Part shown: positions 43,191 to 52,129 of the stretch, piece after piece | Numbering within the stretch: position 1 is the stretch's first letter | Layout: each line of letters begins with the position of its first letter | NCBI GenBank assembly: GCA_020402945.1 | Contig: JADBYQ010000091.1 | Coordinates: 1 to 63,556, forward strand | DNA from: Cytophagales bacterium | Lineage (GTDB): Bacteria > Bacteroidota > Bacteroidia > Cytophagales > Cyclobacteriaceae | DNA: 63,556 bases | Direction: 5' to 3' | Translations under genes and position numbers: made by a program | The notes under the pieces: model-generated | Databases searched by the model: none | What the model saw: only the letters and a program-made list of their open reading frames with translations | What the model was told of the DNA's origin: nothing

Positions 43191-44875
43191 ACTGGAAGCA
43201 AAGTAAAAAGGTGGGGGATTTGCTATTGGTGGCAAATAGCATTGTATTCGTTTTGCTCATCAACGGGTTCGGACAGTTTTATTTCTCCCGACTTGATCTT
43301 ACCCAAGAAAAGAGGTACACCATAAAGCACGAAACGAAGGAACTCTTAAATAAACTAGAAGATGTTGTTTTTGTGGAGGTCTTTTTAGAAGGCGACTTAA
43401 ATCCGGGATTTAAGCGGTTTCAAAAGTCGATCAAGGAAACGTTGGATGAATTTCGTATTTATTCGAACAACAAAATCAATTTTGTTTTCACGGATCCAAA
43501 TCAGGCGGTAGGCGAGAAGGCACGGAATGAGTTTATGAGCGACCTCGCTGCAAAGGGAATCAGTGCGATGAATGTGATTGACACAAAAGACGGGCAGCGG
43601 ATTGAGAAATTTGTTTTTCCGGGCGCACTTGTGTCAACTGGTGGATTTGAAACGGGCGTGATGTTGTTGAAAGGCAGCCGCACACAAGGGGCTCAAGAGA
43701 CGTTGAATCAATCCATAGAAAATGTTGAATTTGAACTTGCCAATACTATTTACAAATTGGCAAACACGCAACGCAAAAAAATAGCGCTTGTAAAGGGGCA
43801 TGGAGAATTGGATAGTTTGCAAATAGCCAGTTTCAATAGCGCTCTTTCAGAGCAATACGATGTTTTCCAATTGAATTTGTCGAACAAAAACACGGTTCCC
43901 GATTATCAAGCATTGATTATTGCAAAACCTCGTTCCGAATTTTCTGAGACTGACAAATACAAGCTTGATCAGTACATCATGCGCGGAGGGAAAATACTGT
44001 TTTTGCTCGATCGGTTGGATGCAAGTATGGATAGTGCCTCCAGCGATAATTACTTTGCTTTCCCCTACGAATTGAATCTGGATGATCAGTTATTTAAATA
44101 TGGCATTCGAATCAATGCAGACCTGGTTCAAGACCGCGTCTCAGGAAAGTACCCAATCATTGTGGGGAACGCAGGCAATCGTCCACAAATGATGCAATTG
44201 GATTGGCCTTTTTTCCCTTTGATCAATCAATATGCCGAGCATCCAATCACTCGCAATCTGGATGCTACTCAAACAAAATTTGTAAGTAGTATTGATACCG
44301 TAAAGGCCACAGGAGTTAGAAAGTTTCCGTTGATGTATTCGTCTCCGTATTCGAGAAAGTTAACAGCTCCGGTCAAAGTGGGGGTGAATGATTTACGAAG
44401 ACAAATAAAGGAAGAGAACTTTCAGGGTGTGAAGACACCCATCGCGTATCTGCTCGAAGGAAACTTTACTTCTTTGTATAAAAATCGGTTTGCGCCAACA
44501 GGAATAGATTCTGCCGGATTTAAAGAACAAGGCACTCCAACCAAGATAATTGTCATTGCCGATGGAGATATTGCGCGGAACGATGTCAATCCGCGTGAAA
44601 ACAAACCAATGCCTCTCGGGTACGATCCGTTTTCAAAATACACTTTTGCCAATCAAGACATTTTACTGAATATGATGGCATACCTTACGGACGAAAATGG
44701 ATTGATCAAGGCCAGGAACAAGGATGTGAAGATCAGGCCGCTCGATAAGGAAAAGATTCGAAATAACAGGCTTTACTGGCAGGTAATAAATATTGCATTG
44801 CCATTGATCGTCTTGATTTTGATTGGGCTTATGTTGACTTACGTGCGCCAGAAACGATATGGACAATTTAAATGA
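43184..44875 (+). CDS. gldG: Gliding-motility ABC transporter auxiliary protein GldG
   Basis: 563 residues. One membrane helix near residues 14-30 and one near 538-556 frame a large periplasmic region containing the IFT-like/GldG domain (LDLTQEKRYTIKHETKELL, LVKGHGELDSLQ). The order gldA-gldF-gldG with overlapping frames supports the assignment. The stop overlaps the DUF4340 gene by four bases (ATGA). Confidence 0.92.
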   Translation: MVNWKQSKKVGDLLLVANSIVFVLLINGFGQFYFSRLDLTQEKRYTIKHETKELLNKLEDVVFVEVFLEGDLNPGFKRFQKSIKETLDEFRIYSNNKINFVFTDPNQAVGEKARNEFMSDLAAKGISAMNVIDTKDGQRIEKFVFPGALVSTGGFETGVMLLKGSRTQGAQETLNQSIENVEFELANTIYKLANTQRKKIALVKGHGELDSLQIASFNSALSEQYDVFQLNLSNKNTVPDYQALIIAKPRSEFSETDKYKLDQYIMRGGKILFLLDRLDASMDSASSDNYFAFPYELNLDDQLFKYGIRINADLVQDRVSGKYPIIVGNAGNRPQMMQLDWPFFPLINQYAEHPITRNLDATQTKFVSSIDTVKATGVRKFPLMYSSPYSRKLTAPVKVGVNDLRRQIKEENFQGVKTPIAYLLEGNFTSLYKNRFAPTGIDSAGFKEQGTPTKIIVIADGDIARNDVNPRENKPMPLGYDPFSKYTFANQDILLNMMAYLTDENGLIKARNKDVKIRPLDKEKIRNNRLYWQVINIALPLIVLILIGLMLTYVRQKRYGQFK

Positions 44876-45816
44876 GTAGAAGGATGACTAGAAATGTTAA
44901 ACTACTTGTTTCGTTGATTGGCTTATCACTGCTGGCTGGTGCCATGTTTTACTTTACTCATCGGGATACCTCGGGCATTGATAAAACTATTTTTGAAGTT
45001 GCGGATCAGGAGCGAATAGATCGGGTAACCCTTACTTCGCAAAGGGGAACCGTGGAGTTGAGGTTTGATGGAGTTAAATGGAAGGTTAATGCTGCTTATG
45101 ATGCCGATCGCCAACTAGTTACCGTGCTTTTTGCCACTGTTGTCCAAACGCAGCCAAAACGTAAACTAACCGGTGCCCAACGAGATTCGGTATCGAAAAA
45201 AATGTCACGGGATGGTGTCCGTGTTTTGCTTTCAGAGGGTGAGACCCTCAATAAGGAATACTTAGTGTGTGGCAATGAAGAAAAAACGGAGACCTATTTT
45301 CAGCTAGCAGGTGATGAAGCCATTTATCTGGTCACCATTCCAGGGTATAGAGTCTACGTGGCATCCATTTTCGAGTTGGGCGAATCGGGGTGGAGGGACA
45401 GGGGAATTTTTAATTTCAATTGGCAGAACTTCAAAGAGTTGAAAGTCCATTTTCCCAACCGAACCGACCAGGATTTTTCAGTTTCTCTGGTTAACAGTCT
45501 TTTTACTATTGCCGAGGTATCTGTAGCTGATACCACGAAGTTGAGTGGCTTTCTGGAGTCGTTGTTCGAACTTCAAGCCGAGCAGATACTTTCGAAAACG
45601 GAAAGTAGGCGTTACGACAGCCTTATAAGCGGTGGTCCTATTGTAGAGGTAGCCATTCAGGATATCTCAAAGAAAAATATTGCATTGAAGATTTTCCCCC
45701 CCCAAAAAGGAAGCGGGGTAATCGTTGGAAGAATAAATGATACTGAGACTGTTTTGCTTTCTCGGAGGGCTGCAGCTGCTGTGTCGAGAGGACGAGATTT
45801 CTTTGCGGTGAAGTAA
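44872..45816 (+). CDS. DUF4340 protein, fourth gene of the gld operon
   Basis: 314 residues. A membrane helix near residues 9-28 (LLVSLIGLSLLAGAMFYF) anchors a periplasmic portion of the DUF4340 type (RVTLTSQRGTVELRFDGVKWKV near 45-66, shown here in part). DUF4340 proteins commonly sit beside GldG-like proteins. It overlaps gldG by four bases. The role is unknown but probably supports the GldFG membrane complex. Confidence 0.85.
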   Translation: MSRRMTRNVKLLVSLIGLSLLAGAMFYFTHRDTSGIDKTIFEVADQERIDRVTLTSQRGTVELRFDGVKWKVNAAYDADRQLVTVLFATVVQTQPKRKLTGAQRDSVSKKMSRDGVRVLLSEGETLNKEYLVCGNEEKTETYFQLAGDEAIYLVTIPGYRVYVASIFELGESGWRDRGIFNFNWQNFKELKVHFPNRTDQDFSVSLVNSLFTIAEVSVADTTKLSGFLESLFELQAEQILSKTESRRYDSLISGGPIVEVAIQDISKKNIALKIFPPQKGSGVIVGRINDTETVLLSRRAAAAVSRGRDFFAVK

Positions 45817-45817
45817 C

Positions 45818-45832
45818 CTCGCTGTCAGCGAG
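45818..45832. repeat. Palindrome CTCGCTGTCAGCGAG after the gld operon
   Basis: A 15-base palindrome directly past the DUF4340 stop codon, with no T tract after it. It may still mark the operon end or be a REP-like repeat. Confidence 0.45.
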
Positions 45833-45924
45833 TTGGTACAGATAAGATACTTAAGATCCCATTTTTAGGATTGGTTTTTCTTTCTAACTTTACAGCCCTT
45901 TATAAACACAAACCACTGATTCTG

Positions 45925-47049
45925 ATGAAGTTCATTGTAAATTCCAGCTACCTGCTCAAGCAGCTTTCTAATATCAATGGGGTAATCACCTCCAATCCGG
46001 TTGTTCCAATCCTTGAGAATTTTTTGTTCGAAATAGACAAGAGCAATCTGACGGTCACAGCTTCTGATTTGCAAACATCGATGATCACCGAGATCACGGT
46101 AGAGTCAAAAGAGAAGGGAAGCATTGCAGTGCCCGCTAGGATATTATTAGATACATTAAAGAATCTACCTGATCAACCTGTCACTTTTTCAATAGACGCT
46201 GCATCGTACAGCATCGAAATTAGTTCAGATAACGGGCGTTATAAGCTGGCAGGCGAGAATGCCACCGATTTCCCTAAAGTGCCAGCGGTATCCAATGATT
46301 TTTCCGCAGCCATTTCTTCAGAAGTATTGGCAAAGGCTGTGAACAACACCATTTTTGCTACAAGCAGCGATGAACTTCGTCCGGCTATGACTGGTGTGTA
46401 TGTAAATCTGGGAGAAAAGAATACCACGTTTGTAGCTACCGATGGTCATCGCTTGGTTCGCTACCGCAGAACCGATATCAAATCGGATAACGGAAGCGCT
46501 ATCATTATTCCACGTAAAGCGTTGAACTTATTGAAGGCAACACTTCCGTCCGAAAATACCGATGTAAGCATTGATTTTAATCTGTCGAATGCGTTTTTCA
46601 AATTCGGAAACATCCGCATGATCTGCCGATTGATTGACGAGCGTTTCCCCGACTATGAAAATGTAATCCCAGCTTCCAATCCGATTAAGATGACGATCAG
46701 TCGGATGGATTTACTAGGATCTTTAAGACGTATTTCAATCTATGCCAACAAGACAACCCATCAAGTAAGATTGAAGATAACTGGCAGCGAGTTGGTTGTT
46801 TCTGCAGAGGATTTAGATTTCTCCAATGAGGCCAATGAGCGTCTCTCTTGTGAGCATGAAGGAGAAGATATCGAGATTGGTTTCAATGCAAAGTTCTTGA
46901 TCGAGATGCTAAGCAATGCTACCGCTGATCAGATTAAGTTAAATATGTCAGCACCGAATAAGGCAGGGGTTATTACACCTTCTGAAAAAGATAAGAACGA
47001 AGATATTTTAATGTTGGTGATGCCTGTTATGCTGAACCAATATGTATAG
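45925..47049 (+). CDS. dnaN: DNA polymerase III sliding clamp (beta subunit)
   Basis: 374 residues from ATG 45925 (MKFIVNSSYLLKQLSNI); open frame upstream is not clamp sequence. Three clamp folds are visible, with TDGHRLVRYR and VMPVMLNQYV at the C-terminus. It tethers polymerase III to DNA. dnaA is not adjacent, and no DnaA-box cluster was noticed, so this is not an origin. TAACTTTA at 45885-45892 is a weak -7 box. An intrinsic terminator follows the gene. Confidence 0.97.
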   Translation: MKFIVNSSYLLKQLSNINGVITSNPVVPILENFLFEIDKSNLTVTASDLQTSMITEITVESKEKGSIAVPARILLDTLKNLPDQPVTFSIDAASYSIEISSDNGRYKLAGENATDFPKVPAVSNDFSAAISSEVLAKAVNNTIFATSSDELRPAMTGVYVNLGEKNTTFVATDGHRLVRYRRTDIKSDNGSAIIIPRKALNLLKATLPSENTDVSIDFNLSNAFFKFGNIRMICRLIDERFPDYENVIPASNPIKMTISRMDLLGSLRRISIYANKTTHQVRLKITGSELVVSAEDLDFSNEANERLSCEHEGEDIEIGFNAKFLIEMLSNATADQIKLNMSAPNKAGVITPSEKDKNEDILMLVMPVMLNQYV

Positions 47050-47074
47050 AATTTTTTTTAAGTAGAATAGTGAA

Positions 47075-47102
47075 GAGCCATACGATTCGTATGGCTTTTT
47101 TG
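47075..47102 (+). terminator. Intrinsic terminator of dnaN
   Basis: AGCCATACGA-TTCGTATGGCT forms a near-perfect stem followed by TTTTT. It starts about 28 bases past the dnaN stop codon. Confidence 0.85.
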
Positions 47103-47138
47103 TTAATTGGGTTGGTAAGTGATGTTACCTAGGATGTA

Positions 47139-47169
47139 GGCGTCAGACCGCTTGGAGCGGTCAGATGCC
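47139..47169. repeat. Palindrome GGCGTCAGACCGC-TTGGA-GCGGTCAGATGCC
   Basis: Stem of 11 matches in 13 positions around a five-base loop. It lies between the dnaN terminator and the Rieske gene. It has no T tract, so it looks like a REP-type repeat rather than a terminator. Confidence 0.5.
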
Positions 47170-47242
47170 TTTGAATTCTAGACGGCTTTCAAGAACATCA
47201 GGTGGTAAAATAGATAGTTTTCAATGATTTAAAGTTTTTCAA

Positions 47243-48325
47243 ATGGCAACCTTCGATATTCATCCAGATATAGCACAAGCAAAAACCATTTCCACGGATT
47301 TTTATCTTGATCCCCACTTTTTCAAAGAGTCAAAAGAAAAGATATTTTCGAAAAGCTGGCATTTTGTTGGCGATGCCGATCAAGTGAAAGACAATGGTTG
47401 GGTAACCCCGGTAAGCTTGCTTCAAGAATTTTTGAACGAGCCTCTTTTACTTTCGCGAGATAAAAGTGGCGACTTACACTGCCTATCCAATGTGTGTACA
47501 CACCGCGGCAATTTGATTGTAGACAAACCATGCAAAGTAAATGATCTCCGATGCCGGTATCATGGAAGAAGATTTGATTTGAATGGAAAGTTCAGTTCTA
47601 TGCCGGAGTTCAAAGAAGTAAAAAATTTCCCAACAACAGCTGACGATCTGGTAAATCTACCGATTCATCAATGGGGTAAACTTTTGTTTGCGTCACTTGA
47701 CAAAAAGGCTGATGCCGATTTATTTTTCAAACAAATGGCTGACCGGGTTTCGTGGATGCCATTGAATGAATTTGTTTTTCATCCTGAACTCTCAAAGGAT
47801 TATCTGATTGATGCGCACTGGGCCTTGTATTGCGAAAATTATTTAGAAGGGTTTCACATTCCCTTTGTGCATGCAGGGCTGAATTCTGTAATTGACTATG
47901 GAAATTATTCGGTGGAACTTTTTCCCTATTCAAGTTTGCAGTTAGGAATTGGAAAGCCCGATGGATTTAATTTTGATTTGCCTCCGACATCACCAGACTA
48001 TGGGAAGAATGTGGCAGGCTATTATTTCTGGGTGTTTCCCAACATGATGTTTAATTTTTATCCTTGGGGATTGTCGGTAAATATTATTCAACCTATTTCA
48101 AACAAAAAAACGAAGGTCTCTTTTTTAACTTTTGTTTGGGATGAAAGTAAGCAGAGGCAGGGTGCCGGGGCAGACTTGCACAAAGTTGAACTGGAGGATG
48201 AGGAAATTGTACAGAACGTACAAAAAGGTATTCGGTCTCGCTTTTACAATCATGGCCGCTATTCAGTAACTAGAGAGATGGGCACTCATCATTTTCATCG
48301 ATTGATCGCAGAGTTCATGAAATAG
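47243..48325 (+). CDS. Rieske-type aromatic-ring-hydroxylating oxygenase alpha subunit
   Basis: 360 residues. The Rieske [2Fe-2S] ligands are C85-x-H87 and C104-x-x-H107 (CTHRG and CRYHG). The catalytic iron site is visible as ENYLEGFHIPFVH, with a later Asp/His-containing segment near 280-340. No beta subunit, ferredoxin or reductase gene is adjacent, so it may be a choline/carnitine-monooxygenase-like or other single-subunit oxygenase. The substrate cannot be read. Confidence 0.88.
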   Translation: MATFDIHPDIAQAKTISTDFYLDPHFFKESKEKIFSKSWHFVGDADQVKDNGWVTPVSLLQEFLNEPLLLSRDKSGDLHCLSNVCTHRGNLIVDKPCKVNDLRCRYHGRRFDLNGKFSSMPEFKEVKNFPTTADDLVNLPIHQWGKLLFASLDKKADADLFFKQMADRVSWMPLNEFVFHPELSKDYLIDAHWALYCENYLEGFHIPFVHAGLNSVIDYGNYSVELFPYSSLQLGIGKPDGFNFDLPPTSPDYGKNVAGYYFWVFPNMMFNFYPWGLSVNIIQPISNKKTKVSFLTFVWDESKQRQGAGADLHKVELEDEEIVQNVQKGIRSRFYNHGRYSVTREMGTHHFHRLIAEFMK

Positions 48326-48464
48326 ATAGTAGCAGAACTAGTAGTCCGACATGGAATGGACGATCTGTTAGGCTCATAATCAGGTATCAATTGTGCCTAC
48401 TCTGTTTAGGGTTTTCGGCTTTCACTTTTTTACCATTAAGAAAACAAAATATTAGAAATATGTG

Positions 48465-50897
48465 TCATTCATTTCGCAAAGTTCTTGCAGGGTTTACGTG
48501 AATAACTTTCCAAGTTTGAATTATTACAATACCTATCGATAACACCGAAACAAAAATTGCAGCCACTGCAAAAACATCTAATTGTAGCCGAATTTTGAAC
48601 GGAAAAGCCTCAAGCCAAAGATTCAGAATATACCAAGACGATGCAAAAGCTATTGAAAAGGATAGTAAAAGAAGATAAAATGGTTCTTTAGTGACAAAAT
48701 ATATGATATCTAGTGGTCTAGCTCCATGAACCTTACGGATGCCTATTTCTTTTGTTTTTTGATTTGTTGAGGAAATCGTCAATCCAAGTAGCCCAATAGC
48801 AGATAGAACGATGGAAATCAAAGTAAGAAATCCGAATACTTTTAATTCAATTTTTTCAATTTGATAGAGACTTTCATATTTATTCTTTAGAAATTGAGAG
48901 GCAAAAGGATAGCTAGTACCTAGGGTTGCCCATTTGTCGCGAATAAATTGGATTGCCTCAGTTGGATTGCCAACAATTTTAAGTGATATGTTACCATAGA
49001 AGGGTTGTTCACTAATAAAAAAAATGGTTGGACTAACGACTTGATGAAGCGATTCAAAGTGAAAATCTTCAACTACCCCAATTACCCTTCCTTTTATCTC
49101 GCCATAGTTTATTCTTTTGTTGAGAGCGATTTGTGGTGTTTTCCAGCCAATAGCTTTGATAGCCGCTTCATTAAGGACGAAACCTTCAGCAATATCCGTA
49201 GGAATATCTGATGAAAAATTACGCCCCTCAGCGAATTTGATTTCATAAGTATCAAAGAAGCGGTTGTCAATGCATACATACTTAAGTTTAACTTTTGTGG
49301 GCATAAGAGTATCACCGATTTCAGCGGAAGCGTCCATTATATCGATAAGTCGTCCTGTTGGAATATGCGATGATCGCGTTAAATCCTTTATGTGACCACT
49401 ACCTACGAGTGTATTGTAGAATTCTTCATACTTACTTTTTTTGTTTAAGGTATAGTCATTCGGGATTATAACGATATTATCCTTACTATAGCCTAGTTCT
49501 GAATTATTCAAAAAATCAAACTGGCCAGCGACATGAACGGTCAGAATAATCAAGGTTATGGCTACACTAAACTGGATTGTCGTTAAAATCTTTCGGATCA
49601 AAAACTTGCCCCCTGAGGATCCTAGTTGCCCTTTAATAATGCCCACAGGCTTGAAAAAACTAATCAATAATGCTGGATAAATTCCTGCCAGTAAAGCGAT
49701 AGCTATTGTTACGAACAATATGATTGGTAGTGTTTCCAAAATATTAAGCCAAGTAATGTTCGGATAGATATTACTAATGACCCATCCCTGTAAAAGGATT
49801 GCAATTAGAAAAGCTAGTAAAAGTGATAGTATTGAAAACAGAACAGACTCCATTAAAAACTGTCGAATAAGTTGTGGTTTTAATGCACCTAGTATTTTTT
49901 TAACGCCTACCTCTTTCAATCTGCTCGAGGACATAGCGATAGAAATATTTACATAGTTGAACACGGCCATCATTAATATCAATCCAGCAATAGTGCCGGT
50001 CAGATATAGTGTCGAAATTTTCGCGTTAGGTTCGAATTCTGAGTCTAAGTTGGAATGTAGATGGATGTCGCGAACTCTTTGCAAATGTAACCTCGTCCAT
50101 TGCGAGGCTTTATCAAAACCATTGGGAACAATTGATCCTAGGTTTTTGTCAATAAAAATATTAACCTTCGCCTCGAATTCCGATATGTCTAAATCTTCAT
50201 TTGCCAAAAGATAGGTTGCAAACGAATCCGACTCCCACTCTCCATCGAGATACTCTCTACCGTACACCGAATTATCATTGAGTGTACTAAATGAAATCAA
50301 ATAGTCTGCATGCCAATGTGAATTGGAAGGAAGAGGCTTATACACCCCGGTAACCTCCAATTGAAATTTATCCCTTAACAAAACTTTCTTCCCAATAGGG
50401 CTATCACCTTTAAACAACTTAAGGGCGGAATTTTCAGATAAAATTATCTTGAAAGGTTCATTTAATGCCTTCTGTCTATTGCCCGCAATAAAAGAAATAC
50501 TACACAACTCCAGTATTTCTGGGTCAACCATGTAAACACTTGTTTCAAGCCAATTCTGACGGTCAGGTCTATCTGCGGATAAGAGGGTTTTATATTGTAC
50601 AATACGGCCAATCTTCTCAATCTCTGGTAATGACCCCATTAAGAAAGGTGCAAAAGGAGCGCTAATATGACCGAGGTGCATACTTCGGCTTCCATCTAGA
50701 GACCAGTAACTTCGCGTCAGCCGATAAAGTTTATTAATATTTGGATTCCATCGATCATAGCTCAACTCATTTTTAAGAAAAACGATAGTCAGAATAAGGC
50801 AAGATAAAGCTATCGCTAGTCCTATTATATTTATCAAAGAGACTAACTTTTGTTTCTCTTGATTTCTGTACAGGATTAGAAGTGTATTTTTAATCAT
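48465..50897 (-). CDS. FtsX/MacB-like ABC permease (paralogue 5)
   Basis: 810 residues starting MIKNTLLILYRNQEKQKL. Two FtsX domains with RLKEVGVKKILGALK and KTKEIGIRKVHGARP, plus the C-terminal NPARTLRNE. It differs from paralogues 1-4 in its loops and tail, and its DNA looks more AT-rich than its neighbours. It stands 17 kb away from the other four. A small membrane ORF overlaps its start by four bases (ATGA), so it may be translationally coupled. Confidence 0.88.
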   Translation of the reverse strand: MIKNTLLILYRNQEKQKLVSLINIIGLAIALSCLILTIVFLKNELSYDRWNPNINKLYRLTRSYWSLDGSRSMHLGHISAPFAPFLMGSLPEIEKIGRIVQYKTLLSADRPDRQNWLETSVYMVDPEILELCSISFIAGNRQKALNEPFKIILSENSALKLFKGDSPIGKKVLLRDKFQLEVTGVYKPLPSNSHWHADYLISFSTLNDNSVYGREYLDGEWESDSFATYLLANEDLDISEFEAKVNIFIDKNLGSIVPNGFDKASQWTRLHLQRVRDIHLHSNLDSEFEPNAKISTLYLTGTIAGLILMMAVFNYVNISIAMSSSRLKEVGVKKILGALKPQLIRQFLMESVLFSILSLLLAFLIAILLQGWVISNIYPNITWLNILETLPIILFVTIAIALLAGIYPALLISFFKPVGIIKGQLGSSGGKFLIRKILTTIQFSVAITLIILTVHVAGQFDFLNNSELGYSKDNIVIIPNDYTLNKKSKYEEFYNTLVGSGHIKDLTRSSHIPTGRLIDIMDASAEIGDTLMPTKVKLKYVCIDNRFFDTYEIKFAEGRNFSSDIPTDIAEGFVLNEAAIKAIGWKTPQIALNKRINYGEIKGRVIGVVEDFHFESLHQVVSPTIFFISEQPFYGNISLKIVGNPTEAIQFIRDKWATLGTSYPFASQFLKNKYESLYQIEKIELKVFGFLTLISIVLSAIGLLGLTISSTNQKTKEIGIRKVHGARPLDIIYFVTKEPFYLLLLSFSIAFASSWYILNLWLEAFPFKIRLQLDVFAVAAIFVSVLSIGIVIIQTWKVIHVNPARTLRNE

Positions 50898-51091
50898 AGT
50901 ACCTGTCCACTTCCGGCTTTTGGCGGTGTCAAGTTGGCAGCCTTGCTCGTAGATTTCATAAACTCAGTGAGTGGCACATCCAGCATACTCGAAACGAGAT
51001 AAAGCAGTGTGATCAACAGAAAGAAATAACCAACATGCCCATTATATTTCACCCGATTTTCATGGATAAATAACCGTGCACAATGGTTCAT
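50894..51091 (-). CDS. Small predicted membrane protein overlapping paralogue 5
   Basis: 65 residues from ATG 51091. A membrane helix lies at about 21-37 (YFFLLITLLYLVSSMLD), followed by a charged/Pro-containing tail. Its stop TGA overlaps the ATG of paralogue 5 within ATGA, the classic coupling arrangement, which is the main argument for expression. I recognise no family. Alternative: it is part of a decayed leader and only by chance overlaps. Confidence 0.4.
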   Translation of the reverse strand: MNHCARLFIHENRVKYNGHVGYFFLLITLLYLVSSMLDVPLTEFMKSTSKAANLTPPKAGSGQVL

Positions 51092-51135
51092 CAGGTAAGA
51101 TAGTTGATGTTTACCCGGTAAGTTTATGAAAAAAT

Positions 51136-51158
51136 CTTCAAAACTTTCACTTTTGAAG
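51136..51158. promoter_or_regulatory. Inverted repeat CTTCAAAA-N7-TTTTGAAG in a divergent promoter region
   Basis: An eight-base perfect inverted repeat in the 103-base gap between the small minus-strand ORF (51091) and the carotenoid gene (51195). Candidate operator for one or both directions. Confidence 0.4.
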
Positions 51159-51194
51159 TGTGTTCTTAACGTTTATTGAATACACTCGCTGCCC

Positions 51195-51839
51195 ATGAAA
51201 AATGCCAACTACACCTATTCGTTTGTCGTTCTGATCGTGTTTCATTTCGTTGGATTTTGCGGACTGTTGTCGCCATACAGCAGCCAGTTCATGTTGCTCA
51301 CGCCATACAATTTGATACTATCCGCTTTCTTGCTTTGGCGCCATCATACTACCGCACTAAAGCCATTGGTCTATTTTTTCGGGTTCACCTTTTCGCTCGG
51401 ATTTTTTGTAGAGTACCTAGGTGTAAACTTTGGCTTTTTGTTTGGTAGTTACTCATATGGGAACACGCTTGGGATAAAGCTTTTTAACGTACCCATCGTT
51501 ATTGGACTTAATTGGATGCTGATTATCTACAGCGTAGCTACTGTCCTAGATCGTGTAGCTATACCAATAATATCTAAGATTATCATCGGCTCATGTTTGG
51601 CTGTGTTTATGGATTGGCTGATTGAGCCGATTGCAATCCGATATGATTTTTGGAGTTGGGAGCAGGGCGCAATACCTCTTCAGAACTACGTAGGATGGTT
51701 GATTACTTCGGGCGTGATGCTCAGTGCCTACTATTGGCTTAAAGTAGAGTCAAAAAATCGCCTGGCGTTGCCATTGTACATTGTGCAAGCCAGTTTCTTC
51801 GGCCTCCTCCAGTTGGCACATTCTTTCCTAGAAAACTAG
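51195..51839 (+). CDS. Carotenoid biosynthesis membrane protein (DUF422/CruF-like)
   Basis: 214 residues with about seven membrane helices. YLGVNFGFLFGSYSYG, LFNVPIVIGLNWMLIIY and FMDWLIEPIAIRYDFWSW are typical of the carotenoid biosynthesis (CruF) family, whose members hydrate or modify carotenoid ends in the membrane. No other crt genes are next to it. It is convergent with the 74-residue gene, overlapping by four bases. Confidence 0.88.
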   Translation: MKNANYTYSFVVLIVFHFVGFCGLLSPYSSQFMLLTPYNLILSAFLLWRHHTTALKPLVYFFGFTFSLGFFVEYLGVNFGFLFGSYSYGNTLGIKLFNVPIVIGLNWMLIIYSVATVLDRVAIPIISKIIIGSCLAVFMDWLIEPIAIRYDFWSWEQGAIPLQNYVGWLITSGVMLSAYYWLKVESKNRLALPLYIVQASFFGLLQLAHSFLEN

Positions 51840-52060
51840 AACTTGTCGGGTAGTTGAACAATCCGTACTACGATCTCATGTGGATCTCCGTCCTTGTCTA
51901 ACAAATTGAACGTTACCATCGGATTATCGCGCTTGATGTTGGTCTCCACGTGCACGATCTGGTTGTTTTGCAAATGCTTTTCTATCTCCTTTTGAACGAT
52001 AAAAAGTGCATTGGCCATATCAACTTCTAGCGGACTTGGATTATACGAATCGGTTTTCAT
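51836..52060 (-). CDS. Conserved hypothetical protein, 74 residues
   Basis: A small soluble protein of mixed alpha/beta character (MKTDSYNPSPLEVDMANALF..., then VTFNLLDKDGDPHEIVVRIVQ). It starts 69 bases after the fabH stop codon on the same strand, so it is probably co-transcribed with fabH. No function or family recognised. Confidence 0.6.
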   Translation of the reverse strand: MKTDSYNPSPLEVDMANALFIVQKEIEKHLQNNQIVHVETNIKRDNPMVTFNLLDKDGDPHEIVVRIVQLPDKF

Positions 52061-52129
52061 TTTATGTCGTTCAAAAATTTGTGCTCAACACTCAAAATCT
52101 GTTTAGCAAATTTCGAAAGGCCCACCTGT

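Noticed and set aside
45925-47049. dnaN could mark the replication origin.
   Set aside because: dnaA is not adjacent and I saw no cluster of DnaA boxes or an AT-rich unwinding region; Bacteroidota often have dnaN away from oriC.
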